From Saccharomyces paradoxus (lineage: Eukaryota; Ascomycota; Saccharomycetes; Saccharomycetales; Saccharomycetaceae): a stretch of DNA of 64,000 nt. Made by a program: the position numbers and the translations under genes. Location: positions 1-64,000 of the forward strand of contig NC_047495.1 of NCBI RefSeq assembly GCF_002079055.1, given 5' to 3'. The notes below the pieces were generated by a model that searched no databases, was not told where the DNA came from, and was given only the letters and a program-made list of their open reading frames with translations. Below are positions 21,674 through 31,255 of this stretch, in pieces. Numbering within the stretch: position 1 is the stretch's first letter; each line of letters starts with the position of its first letter.

Positions 21674-22438
21674 ATGAAAGTTAGCATTAACATAGTTTAC
21701 TATGATGACGTCCTTCACACCGCCCTCCCTCATAATACTGAAGGGGCATGCTACATGCAGAAAGTTATCGTCTACATTTCTGAAAGCCACACAGCCATGC
21801 ATTTACTCAATATAATATTCGTCGTCCGCAAAAATATGCTTCGAATGTCATCTTTACAACTTCTCAACCTGTTACCTTATGCTGTGGGAAGAACTATGAC
21901 ATGTGGTACTTTTTATAACTTACAATCCAGCACTTTTATTTTTTTGCCCATGTTTCTCTTACAACACAATTGTAATTATTTTCTGTCAGGTCTCGCTCGA
22001 CCTTCGACTTGTATAATCTTCGTAGCACAGGGAACACAAATAATCCTCTGCCGATCTTGGGCTAGCGCGAATCTTTGGACCCTTGGCATCACAGAACTGA
22101 AAGAAAAGCGGTATGTTACGGACTTTAGTGCGCAGCATACATTTTCAATTGCAACCGATACTTCACTGATCTTGCTTCAAAAACTTACAGATATTCTCGT
22201 TCTTGATAACATAGTTGACACACGTTCAAACTATAAACAGTCGATTATTAAACACAAACTGTCCTACATCATTTACATTCCTATTATATACTTATATTGT
22301 ATTAGTTTTATAAATACCGTACATGCTACGCTCCTTGATACACCCATAACGGCAATTCAATCAAATTGTCAGAGTTTCAAGGGAACAACCTCTTTAAATC
22401 TCGACATACCGTGGCGTAGAATTTGTATCAGAAAATGA
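21674..22438 (+). CDS. Unexplained 254-codon open frame
   Basis: An ATG-initiated frame of 254 codons in the CSS1-SDL1 spacer, far longer than expected by chance in DNA this AT-rich. The product is rich in Ile, Leu, Ser and Thr, with several hydrophobic stretches (about residues 40-55, 85-100 and a strongly hydrophobic one near 195-215) that could be membrane segments. There is no signal peptide, motif or family I recognise, and codon choice does not look optimised. It could be a young or decaying gene or a chance frame. Nothing is annotated in the matching S288C interval as far as I recall. Confidence 0.25.
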   Translation: MKVSINIVYYDDVLHTALPHNTEGACYMQKVIVYISESHTAMHLLNIIFVVRKNMLRMSSLQLLNLLPYAVGRTMTCGTFYNLQSSTFIFLPMFLLQHNCNYFLSGLARPSTCIIFVAQGTQIILCRSWASANLWTLGITELKEKRYVTDFSAQHTFSIATDTSLILLQKLTDILVLDNIVDTRSNYKQSIIKHKLSYIIYIPIIYLYCISFINTVHATLLDTPITAIQSNCQSFKGTTSLNLDIPWRRICIRK

Positions 22439-22850
22439 AACAAGAAAGGTTGGTGCATCACAAAAATATCAGGCCTTTAATATTTTGAGGTTCTTTCATT
22501 TAGGTATTATCGAATACTGTTAGCCCTGCCTGTGGAATTTTTTTCATTGGGCAATATCCTTATCGTAATCAAGACTTGAAAAAAAATTACATAATCCCAA
22601 AACCCAAAATCGCACTAGATAAATTGGAAAATTATTACGCCCAGCAAATCAGCCGGAAAGAAGTCGTATACAGTCGTGAAGGTCTTTTTGGTGAAGTTTC
22701 TTTGAAATTATTGATAAGGGCTTTTGAGGGAAGAAAAGAATTACATTAATAGGATTTATTATAACATAAGACTTAAATACAGAGGCTCATAAATTGGAGA
22801 TCGATATATCTCTAGGTAATCAAGGTTGAGGTAAAGAAGTTACCTTGGCA
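22439..22850. promoter_or_regulatory. SDL1 upstream region
   Basis: 412 bp before the SDL1 start with no gene. The TAATAGGATTTATTATAAC stretch near 22748-22766 is TATA-like. No Cha4-type site could be assigned with confidence. Confidence 0.35.
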
Positions 22851-23861
22851 ATGTCTCACTACGAAAAGACACCTTTGATCCGCCAAGTTTTCAACAATGG
22901 CCAGACAAATTCGTGGTTCTATGTCAAACATGACATGTTACAACCAAGTGGAAGTTTCAAATCGAGAGGAATCGGGCACTTAATAAGGAAGAGTAATGAA
23001 GAAGCGCTAAGAGAGGGTTCTGGGAAGCTTGCTGTGTTCTCTAGCTCTGGGGGTAATGCTGGTTTGGCAGCAGCCACTGCTTGCAGATCAATGGCACTTA
23101 ATTGCAATGTAGTAGTCCCCAAAACTACAAAAACTAGAATGGTAAAAAAAATCCAAAGTGCTGGAGCTAGGGTCATTATCCATGGTAATCACTGGGGAGA
23201 AGCAGATGAATACTTGAGGCAGGAACTAATGGCCCAAGAAAGCCAGTATGGTTCGAAGACCCTTTACGTGCATCCATTTGATGATGAGACAATTTGGGAA
23301 GGTCATTCCACCATTGTGGACGAAATTATACAGCAATTGCAGGAAAATGATATTTCCTTGCTTAAGGTGAAAGCTTTAGTGTGTAGTGTCGGTGGCGGTG
23401 GACTGTTCAGTGGCATAATCAAAGGTCTAGAAAGGAATCATCTAGCCGGAAAATTTCCAGTTGTTGCTGTTGAAACTGCTGGTTGTGATGTCTTGAATAA
23501 ATCTCTCAAAAATGGCAGTCCTGTTATTCTTGAAAAACTGACGAGTGTTGCAACATCTTTGGGTTCGCCATACATAGCGCCATTTGCTTTTGAGAGTTTT
23601 AACAATTATGGATGTAAGTCTGTAGTACTATCTGATCAAGATGTACTGGATACATGCCTGAGATATGCCGATGATTACAATTTTATAGTGGAACCGGCCT
23701 GTGGAGCATCCTTGCATTTGTGTTATCATCCAGAAATTCTTGAAGACACTTTGGGACAAAACCTTTACGACGATGATATTGTTATCATAATTGCATGCGG
23801 CGGATCATGTATGACGTATGAAGATTTGGTCAAAGCGTCAAGAACATTGAATGTATTATAG
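22851..23861 (+). CDS. SDL1: L-serine dehydratase-like PLP enzyme, intact
   Basis: The 336-residue fold-type II PLP enzyme resembles Cha1. The Schiff-base lysine is Lys37 in PSGSFKSRGIG. The substrate loop SSSGGNAG lies near residue 65, and the glycine-rich phosphate-binding loop reads VGGGGLFSG. A C-terminal ACGGS motif completes the family pattern. It would deaminate L-serine (and perhaps threonine) to the 2-oxo acid and ammonia. I chose the ATG at 22851; the frame is open two codons further, but only from TTG. In S288C the locus is split into YIL168W and YIL167W, so the single full-length frame here probably makes active enzyme. Confidence 0.9.
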   Translation: MSHYEKTPLIRQVFNNGQTNSWFYVKHDMLQPSGSFKSRGIGHLIRKSNEEALREGSGKLAVFSSSGGNAGLAAATACRSMALNCNVVVPKTTKTRMVKKIQSAGARVIIHGNHWGEADEYLRQELMAQESQYGSKTLYVHPFDDETIWEGHSTIVDEIIQQLQENDISLLKVKALVCSVGGGGLFSGIIKGLERNHLAGKFPVVAVETAGCDVLNKSLKNGSPVILEKLTSVATSLGSPYIAPFAFESFNNYGCKSVVLSDQDVLDTCLRYADDYNFIVEPACGASLHLCYHPEILEDTLGQNLYDDDIVIIIACGGSCMTYEDLVKASRTLNVL

Positions 23862-24723
23862 TTTTCATGTACACACGAAATTTTACATACATTAGAACAG
23901 ATTATCGCAGTCCATCTACATATGCTTGGGCTTAGTAAGATGTTTTGCTTTATATTGGCCTAGTTTTATGATTTTATTGTACAGTGGCCTGGATATTTAC
24001 AACCTACTGATATGAATATATTAGATCAATCAAGAGGTGGGATGAAGTTCCTGCAAATAGCTTGGTATATTAGCATTGTAAGACTAATAGTAACGTTGAA
24101 ATTATGCTATGCTGCAAGGTTTTATAAAATTCAACATGAAAAAGTCTTTATCGCTAATCTGTGGAAGAAAACTCAATAAATAATAACAGATGCCAAGAGT
24201 AGTTAAAATATTTACATTTAAACGTGAATATGTAATAATTCTGTGATTTGCGCGGGGTGTTGTCAGTCCTGATATAACGAAAGTTATAAGAGGTCACCAA
24301 ACGACAGTATAACTACGGACAACATAAACGAACGTCACCTATAAAAATACGAAGTAACGTTAACCGTTCAATATATTGATCTGTGAATTTGTTTGATTTT
24401 CATAAAAAAGCTAATCAGACGTTATGGAAATTATTTTATTTTTTTGCGTAAAATACCAATAGATGTTTTTTTCCTGACGATACAACGTCCCTGAACATAT
24501 ATTTGCTGTCGCCTGCCTTTCGTTGTATAGCACCGTAGAAAAACTAGAAATTGATAACAGTTCAAAGTGATAGCAGTCCAGACGTCTACCCAATAACTGT
24601 AAAGAATACAATCTGCAGTAGCCGTTTGTCGCTTCTCATAAAATAATATTTGTGATGTATGATTGTTCGCTTTGACGCGTAATATTTTTTATTAGCAAAT
24701 ATTTAATTACATGAAGACATAAT
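23862..24723. other. Convergent spacer between SDL1 and SOA1
   Basis: 862 bp between two 3' ends. A 66-codon minus-strand frame (24411-24611) looks random. AT-rich, with presumed terminators at both ends. No RNA gene seen. Confidence 0.5.
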
Positions 24724-26352
24724 CTAGTGAATGAATCTATAGTCAAGGCGCTTCATTCCCTTATCTTTGGTTGTCTCTAAGTAATTGATCTGTTCCTCTT
24801 TTGTCATAGAATTCCATTTGCGATCTTTGTATTTATTTCTACTAATATAGTAAAACTTGGTTGCAACAGCCAAGCAAATGTTGAAACAAGTGAACCCTAG
24901 AAGTATTTTGTTACCTCTGGTATAGTAGGGTTTATCATCATTCCTGTACATGTTAGAAGCAATGATTGATCCAACCTGGGCACTCATGTTGTATAATGCT
25001 GTACCCACTGTACGTGATCTTACCGAATTCGAAATCTCGGAGACCCAACCAGCAAGAATGGAATGCGTATAGGGAAGACCAAGTATACCGGTCAGTAGTA
25101 TATACTTGATCCATGGGTTTGTATCGGTCGGTAAAGCAACTAGAGAAACTATGAAAGGAAGCACCCAAACGTTGGCAATTCCTACACAGAGTGATTTTTC
25201 TTTCAATTTACGCGATAATAATGCCGCTAATGGTAGATTAATGAGTAACAAGGCTTGGCCTGGAATTGCTAAAATGTTCGAAAGAAATGTGGAGTAATTT
25301 AAACTTTTTAATATCAAAGATAAATAAGGACCAACCGTTTGAAGAGCTATGAATGCTGTAATGCCTTGGATAAACAACGGCCATAGATCAAATTCTGTTA
25401 ATGTGTACAAAATCTCCTTAAAGCTAACTGGTTGTCGATTACTCATGTCGCCCTTTGATGGGTCATCTCTTAGGATTCTGTTAACCATAATTTTTTCCTC
25501 ATACTCAGTGAATAACGATTTTCCCTTGTGAAATGCAGACTCGCCAGTTTGCGTAGGCCCCCTACGCATTAAATAAAAGGATGCCACACCCACAGAAAGG
25601 GACAGAAAACCTTCAATTATAAACAGATATTGCCAACCTGCTAAGTTATGAATCCCCCTCATCTCTATGACTCCGGAAGCTAAGAGAGAGCCTAAAATTT
25701 GGAAGAGCGGTATAGCGCACCAAAAGAAACTTAAGCGGAACGTAAGCTCTGCTCCGGTATAATAATACGACAAGTAGAGAATATTGTCTGGGATGAACCC
25801 CCCTTGAACCATTCCTAACAAACATCTCGTAGCAATAAACTGACCTCGATTTTTCAAACCAGCTTGGGTAATGCAGATGACACTCCACAATACAATTTGA
25901 ACCGGAATGACTCTTTCTGGACCAAATCTTTTCGACAGCAGGTTACCAGGTAGTTCACTTGCTAGAAATATAACCAGATAAACAGTTTGGCCGAGGTTGT
26001 AGTCGTTAGTGTTCATATTCAAGTCAGAAATGAAGTTGTCCGAAACTGCCCTTGCAATATTCTTCCTTATTAAATCCAGAAAAGCAAACATAATGAAAAC
26101 CCATAAAAAAATCTTCAAGTCCATTTTCCTTACCAATTTCTTTTCCTCATCCGTGGTCCATGTAAACTCAGGATCGAACTTAGCCAGACCTTCGTAACCA
26201 CTGGATTCATAGACTTTTCTCCAACGCTCAGCTTCATGAAAATCGTCAAATGGGTTATGTGAAAGGCTTTCTGAATCTGACGTTAAACTTTCTGCAGATA
26301 CAGATAATTGAGCCTTTTCTAAAATATCGTATTCTTCTTTTTGTACAGACAT
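24724..26352 (-). CDS. SOA1: Sulfonate/inorganic sulfur transporter, allantoate permease (Dal5) family
   Basis: The 542-residue MFS protein has exactly the expected Soa1 length when started at the ATG at 26352 (MSVQKEEYD). The frame is open further upstream but without an ATG. Features of the anion:cation symporter (Dal5/allantoate) family are the acidic N-terminus, FTWTTDEEKKLVRKMDLKIF before span 1, the LSKRFGPERVIP loop after the second span, GMVQGGFIPDNI in span 4, and about 12 spans overall. Soa1 is a plasma-membrane transporter for sulfonates, sulfite, sulfate and thiosulfate. NIT1 lies upstream on the same strand. A 13-bp direct repeat lies in its promoter. Confidence 0.9.
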   Translation of the reverse strand: MSVQKEEYDILEKAQLSVSAESLTSDSESLSHNPFDDFHEAERWRKVYESSGYEGLAKFDPEFTWTTDEEKKLVRKMDLKIFLWVFIMFAFLDLIRKNIARAVSDNFISDLNMNTNDYNLGQTVYLVIFLASELPGNLLSKRFGPERVIPVQIVLWSVICITQAGLKNRGQFIATRCLLGMVQGGFIPDNILYLSYYYTGAELTFRLSFFWCAIPLFQILGSLLASGVIEMRGIHNLAGWQYLFIIEGFLSLSVGVASFYLMRRGPTQTGESAFHKGKSLFTEYEEKIMVNRILRDDPSKGDMSNRQPVSFKEILYTLTEFDLWPLFIQGITAFIALQTVGPYLSLILKSLNYSTFLSNILAIPGQALLLINLPLAALLSRKLKEKSLCVGIANVWVLPFIVSLVALPTDTNPWIKYILLTGILGLPYTHSILAGWVSEISNSVRSRTVGTALYNMSAQVGSIIASNMYRNDDKPYYTRGNKILLGFTCFNICLAVATKFYYISRNKYKDRKWNSMTKEEQINYLETTKDKGMKRLDYRFIH

Positions 26353-27519
26353 AGGTAAAACTCTATTTCTCGATTGGATTTTTATTAATGTTTGTACATG
26401 AATAATTTCGATAGTCAATTGAATGCTGCCCTTTTATACTACATGATTCAGCACAAGATTAATCTATCGACGTAGCGAATATATCATGTGTTTGATAGTG
26501 AGCACCAAAATTATCGGGAAACAAAATGTGATGAAAATTCTTAGCGTTGCTAAACATCCTTTATTGACCTATAGGTTGTTGAAATGAAAATATTAGTATA
26601 TGTTGAAACCTCAAGTGAGGCGTCAACCTGTAAGTGAGGCGTCAGGTATTGCCAACTCCTATGTATGCCACATTTCTGCAGGGTCTTTTTTTTAAGGAGC
26701 CAGCTGCAGAGACTTCGTGCTGCAAAAAGGTGCAGCAACAAATGTAAGCTGTTTGCTCGAGATTATTCTTTCGAGAGTGGCAGTGATTCAAGGTTGTAAT
26801 ATGATGTATTTCGGCACAATTATCCGAGAAAAACGGAATATTTCGGGACACTATCGATCCGAGATTCTCTGCGTTGAGCCGAATGCCAAGGACAAAAATA
26901 CGAATAACTGTAAACTGCAAAGTTAACGACGTAGGTAAGCTTGCATTATAGATAGGAATACCCCAATTCTGGCGGTGCTTCTTGTACGGAGGCTAGGGTG
27001 CCACTTTAATTGTGAAAGTGCGATTATTACCGTTGCATTCTTTGGTTTGTCTTGAATTCTGCTTGTCATCGTACAATCTTCACATTAAAAAATATCACGA
27101 CATTTATAAATCTTCTTCACACAGGATTTAACAAAAATTATGTTAATGAGATCCAGAAAAAGATGCTATATTTCCTTTTTATTCGCGAAAACGATGATAA
27201 CTGTGCACACAAACAAGAATGGAAATTTCCAAATATAACTATTTATTAATAATTGTTAATTGTAATTGTTTAGAAAGGTGAAGAATTGAATGATCCTGGC
27301 TGGTGATCATGTTTAGTAAATTATAGTGATAGTTGTGTAGTTTAATATGTACCGAAATAGTATCTTTTAGACGGATTGTTTTCAAACAATCGACTATTTA
27401 ATTACACATTACAGATCTAGGTTGTTATCCCTTGTACATGAAACATTATTTAACAGACATATTGATTACAAATATCCCGGTCACTACCCATACGGGCAGT
27501 TAAGGGATTGATCGAGCAT
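26353..27519. other. SOA1 promoter and NIT1 downstream region
   Basis: About 1.17 kb, close to the same interval in S288C. The SOA1-proximal part has the 13-bp direct repeat listed separately. The rest holds short frames (92 codons minus, 69 codons plus) overlapping on opposite strands with no resemblance. No Cbf1 CACGTG was seen. Confidence 0.5.
26613..26644. repeat. 13-bp direct repeat upstream of SOA1
   Basis: AAGTGAGGCGTCA occurs at 26613-26625 and again at 26632-26644, 19 bp apart, about 260-290 bp upstream of the SOA1 start. On the other strand it reads TGACGCCTCACTT. The spacing and exact identity suggest paired factor sites; the factor is not identified. Confidence 0.6.
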
Positions 27520-28488
27520 TTATTTTGTAAACTTGACATCGTGTGACCTTTCATTGACAGTCAACTGGAAGACATCTCCCCTAGCATAATGGCCAACAGG
27601 ATCCAGATCAAAACGAGCTTCAGCAATCAAGTCCGTGTTAATTTCGGCGGTTAAAAGGCCTTCCTTACCCAACAATGGCCCTGCAATAATCTCCCCGTAA
27701 GGATCGATAATAACACTACCTCCATTAATACAATTATCGTCAGCTGATGGCCATCCAGGTAATTTTCTCTTACCCGTGGCTTGGTCGACGATTTCCCCAA
27801 AGCCCATCGTTGTCGCATCCGGCATGAACTGCACTGCACTAATCAAGAATAGACGACCTTCGTACGCAATATTCTTCATCACGGTTCTCCAAATAGGCCT
27901 AGCATCCACCGTCGGTGCACACCATATTTCAACACCTTTTTTATACATAGCGTATCGTAGTAGGGGCATCATATTCTCCCAGCAGATAGCGCCACCAATC
28001 TTACCGGCAGCGGTGTCCACAACAGGCAAAGTCGAACCATCACCTTGGCCCCAGATCAATCTTTCGCCAGCTGTTGGCATCAATTTTCGATGCTTCCCAA
28101 CGTAACCACCCCGAGGATCTATATAGACCATGGTACAATACAGTGTCGTCCCATCGCGCTCAATACACCCAACGCATAAGGATGCGTCGGTGGCCTTCGA
28201 AAGTGCGCATAACTGACTAATCTCTGGATATTTCTCTCCGGCCCCGATCTCAATCGCTTCGGCAAGATACCTTGCATACTCTTCTCTTCCTTCTTGGAGA
28301 CGGTAGCCTAGATAAACTCCGAAGTTCGACCCCTTTGGATAACCACCAAGAGTGGCTTCTGGGATGACAACCAACTTAGCACCAGATTCTCTGATCTCCT
28401 TCTCATATGATAAAATTTTTCTTAAGGTGTTCTGAGTAGAGCCCGGACAAGAGCCGACTTGAAGAGCGGCAACGATGTGTTTTGCCAT
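27520..28488 (-). CDS. NIT1: Nitrilase, intact
   Basis: The 322-residue nitrilase-superfamily protein has the full catalytic triad. The Glu lies in [13 protein letters not shown] (about residue 44), the Lys in GKHRKLMPT (about 130), and the nucleophilic Cys in [12 protein letters not shown] (about 165). The family hydrolyses nitriles to carboxylic acid and ammonia; the natural substrate of the yeast enzyme is not known. In S288C the locus is split into YIL165C and YIL164C, while here it is one frame from the ATG at 28488. It lies near SOA1 and SDL1 in a nitrogen/sulfur scavenging neighbourhood. It ends with HDVKFTK. Confidence 0.92.
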   Translation of the reverse strand: MAKHIVAALQVGSCPGSTQNTLRKILSYEKEIRESGAKLVVIPEATLGGYPKGSNFGVYLGYRLQEGREEYARYLAEAIEIGAGEKYPEISQLCALSKATDASLCVGCIERDGTTLYCTMVYIDPRGGYVGKHRKLMPTAGERLIWGQGDGSTLPVVDTAAGKIGGAICWENMMPLLRYAMYKKGVEIWCAPTVDARPIWRTVMKNIAYEGRLFLISAVQFMPDATTMGFGEIVDQATGKRKLPGWPSADDNCINGGSVIIDPYGEIIAGPLLGKEGLLTAEINTDLIAEARFDLDPVGHYARGDVFQLTVNERSHDVKFTK

Positions 28489-30730
28489 TGTGGTTAATTG
28501 GAGGTACCCCTCGAAAAATGATTGGCTAACCTTAAGTCATAATATCACCTTTTCTTATTGAGGAGCTTTTATTATTTATATACATTGCTCTTTATGAGTC
28601 ACGGAGGCCTGGGATCTATGTTTTTTACGAAGCAAAAAAGATAACTCATGTTTAGAAGAATTAGGACAATCTTACTGATAACCATTTCCAAATTGCGGTG
28701 GGATTTACTGTAATGTGGCGTTCATAGTGAAATGTGGCTTCGATGTGTATGCGTAAATATCTTTGCTTATCGAACCGCAAGCAGCTTGTAATTTTATCTA
28801 TGATTGTGAGTTGTTATTGAATTATACTATTTTTTAAGTAACCATTTTTCATCTTTTCCACTGTTATCGAAGTTCCCTCAATGAAGTTCGCTTGCAGAAG
28901 AAAAAAGGTACTACGAGGGACAAGGGTGATAGTTAACCAAAATAAAGCTAATGAGCACAGAACTACTAGCAGTGATGTACGCCATAGGCTACATAATCTG
29001 AGGTCGTCTTCGTCATCCCGACATTCATCTTTCGGTGAACGGGTCTATACCTTTGGTAGGCACAGCGCTTGGCTATAGTATACATATGAAGTTCCAGTTT
29101 CTTACGCGAAAAACGGTTGATATATCCAAACGTCTCGATTCAGAACGACTTTTTGCTTCTTTCGTGATTCATTTGATTATTCTGGTAATAGTAGCACTAA
29201 CAGACACAAGAACGATTTTTTCTCACACATGCTTGGCTAGAATTACTTCGTTACTAATTAAATTACAATATCAGCTGCCATTATTGATATAAAAAGAAAA
29301 GCCGAACACTGCCAACTTCCACCTGATACGCTGAAAAATTGCATGAATATGGTCCCTAATGTGTGTATTTTCTATTTTCTTGTCGTTCTCTTTTACAGAA
29401 GAGAAATTACTGACAGTTGAAACGATACATTCTACCTCTTAAGTACCAACAGAGCATTGCCAGGTTTCTTGCCATTTCAAAACAGCTTACAAAGGTACCA
29501 CCTGGATATGGCCACAAGATGCAGTTTTTCGTGTTGCTAGTGTAGCGCAACAGCCTCGCTAATGATTTATTCCGTTTAGTCAAACTATACTGGGTCCCGC
29601 CTCCGACTTCGTGTAACTACTAACGTAACAGCATGTATCCCCTCTTGGTGGCGTCCAACCGTGTGAACGTGAAATTAGGCTATGGTTAGTATTCTCTATT
29701 TTTTTAATATCACTGTTCACTTTTTGGGATTATAGAAGTAATTCGTCGCAGTTTGTACCTTTTCTTCAAACGTCTTCTTCTGTAATAACTGAGAAGTGTG
29801 TTGCAAGAAATGATGCTTTCAGTTGCCCTAAGAAAATTCTGTGTCTTAACTAAAAGCATACTGTCTCTCTAGGCAAGCTGTGCTCCATGGTTGTTTATTA
29901 CAATAGCTCCGTGAGCATTTACCGAATATGGAAAAGCGGAAAATAAAAAAAAAAGTTCATTTGCTTGCTACCTCTGACATGTAACTAGACTTCCTTCGCG
30001 GTATTCTTCGGCGCAACATCCCACTTTCACAACGATGATACATGATCAGTTCACTAATGGTGCTAAAGAAAACAACACACGGTTTAGGGAGAATACCATT
30101 AAGGAGGTAGAAAAAAACATAATTGAAGAAGCCTCGCAAATGCTGGAGCACAATTCTGAACGGCAAGATATTGCCTTGAGTAGGGCGCTGAATAATCTAC
30201 GGAATATCATAAAGCTTCCGAGCCTTGCATATCCTACTGTAAAAAGAAACTAAGTTTTCCCTGTACAAAACCGGAAGATGCTGTACGGGGCCTGAAGCCG
30301 CTGCGAGAAGTAGCCGTAGGAATTTAAAATTCGCAAACTCTCTATAATCGAGTTGCGTCGCCTTCCAAGCTAAAAAGTTCGAGGCTATAGGGGCTTAGTA
30401 TCACACGTCCCAATTCTTGGTATGAATTCTCACTATGCAGAATTGAGGCAGGAGGTTTCCAACAAACAAAGCGCAGAGACAGTGAAAAGTACACTGTTGA
30501 AAGTATTTATTCTATTATGTTTCGTTTGCAAAATCGCGACATGCTGAGACATTTACCATATGGCAGCTTTTCTATTGTATTCCCTGGCCGGTGTCTCCAC
30601 CTCCCAGGAAAGTTCAAAAAGTACGTCATTTAGAATATTTTGTGAGCAAATTATCAGTCGGTATGCTACGTTAAAAAGGCCCATTAGTATTTTTCCACTC
30701 AAAAAGTGCCTTTGTTGAACTCAAGACATT
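28489..30730. other. Long spacer between NIT1 and the SUC2 promoter
   Basis: The NIT1-SUC2 interval is about 2.8 kb, much as in S288C, and this is its first 2.2 kb. NIT1's promoter is at the left. There are several short frames; only the one at 30035 has a protein-like composition. No LTR, tRNA or palindrome was found. Confidence 0.5.
30035..30253 (+). CDS. Possible small protein, 72 codons
   Basis: An ATG-initiated frame encodes a charged, helical-looking peptide (RENTIKEVEKNIIEEASQML, then LSRALNNLRNIIKL). The even spacing of charged and hydrophobic residues is like a real amphipathic helix, unlike the other short frames in this spacer. No family is recognised. It could be a small gene, a gene remnant or chance. 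Confidence 0.2.
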   Translation: MIHDQFTNGAKENNTRFRENTIKEVEKNIIEEASQMLEHNSERQDIALSRALNNLRNIIKLPSLAYPTVKRN

Positions 30731-30750
30731 ATGAAAGCTTCCACTATATT

Positions 30751-30761
30751 CCCCGCATTTT
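30751..30761 (-). promoter_or_regulatory. Mig1 repressor site (distal) of SUC2
   Basis: CCCCGCATTTT fits the Mig1 consensus WWWWWSYGGGG on the minus strand. It is about 500 bp before the SUC2 start, where the distal Mig1 box is known in S. cerevisiae. Confidence 0.85.
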
Positions 30762-30805
30762 TTTACTCTAAACATGGAATAAAAAGGAAAAAGCCTGTTT
30801 TGGAA

Positions 30806-30816
30806 ATTATCCGGGG
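30806..30816 (+). promoter_or_regulatory. Mig1 repressor site (proximal) of SUC2
   Basis: ATTATCCGGGG fits WWWWWSYGGGG exactly and lies about 445 bp before the SUC2 start, the known position of the proximal Mig1 box. The pair brings Mig1-Ssn6-Tup1 repression in glucose. Confidence 0.85.
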
Positions 30817-31123
30817 GCGAAGAAATACGCGTAGCGTTAATCAACCCCACTCCCAGGGTTTTTCCACGGAGGTTTCCGGAAAACCCGACAAGGAATGTGA
30901 TTATAAATCCCTTTATGAGACACCTGAGATTTCTAAGGTACAGCCGATGTATACCTATCATAATGATAGAGCTGTTTCTTTTCTAGGAGTGCTTAAACGA
31001 CTTGAATTGACAAAGTGTTGCCTGCGAAACAAGGCTCGACAGTAAACAATTTGAAAGAAAGATTTTAGAACACCGGTTTTTTCTGATTTTTGATCCTGCA
31101 ATCTTCTCTCTTGAAAAGAAACA

Positions 31124-31129
31124 TATAAA
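31124..31129 (+). promoter_or_regulatory. SUC2 TATA box
   Basis: TATAAA within ACATATAAATAGATACG, about 130 bp before the start codon, matching the known SUC2 TATA position. Confidence 0.8.
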
Positions 31130-31255
31130 TAGATACGTATTAGTTTTCAAAACCTTCTGTTGTTATACATTCTTTCTTTCCATGTCTCTTGCTTTTTTTT
31201 TTTCCCTCATGAAAATAAGCAAAACAAAAATATTTTCTTTCCATAAACGTATATG

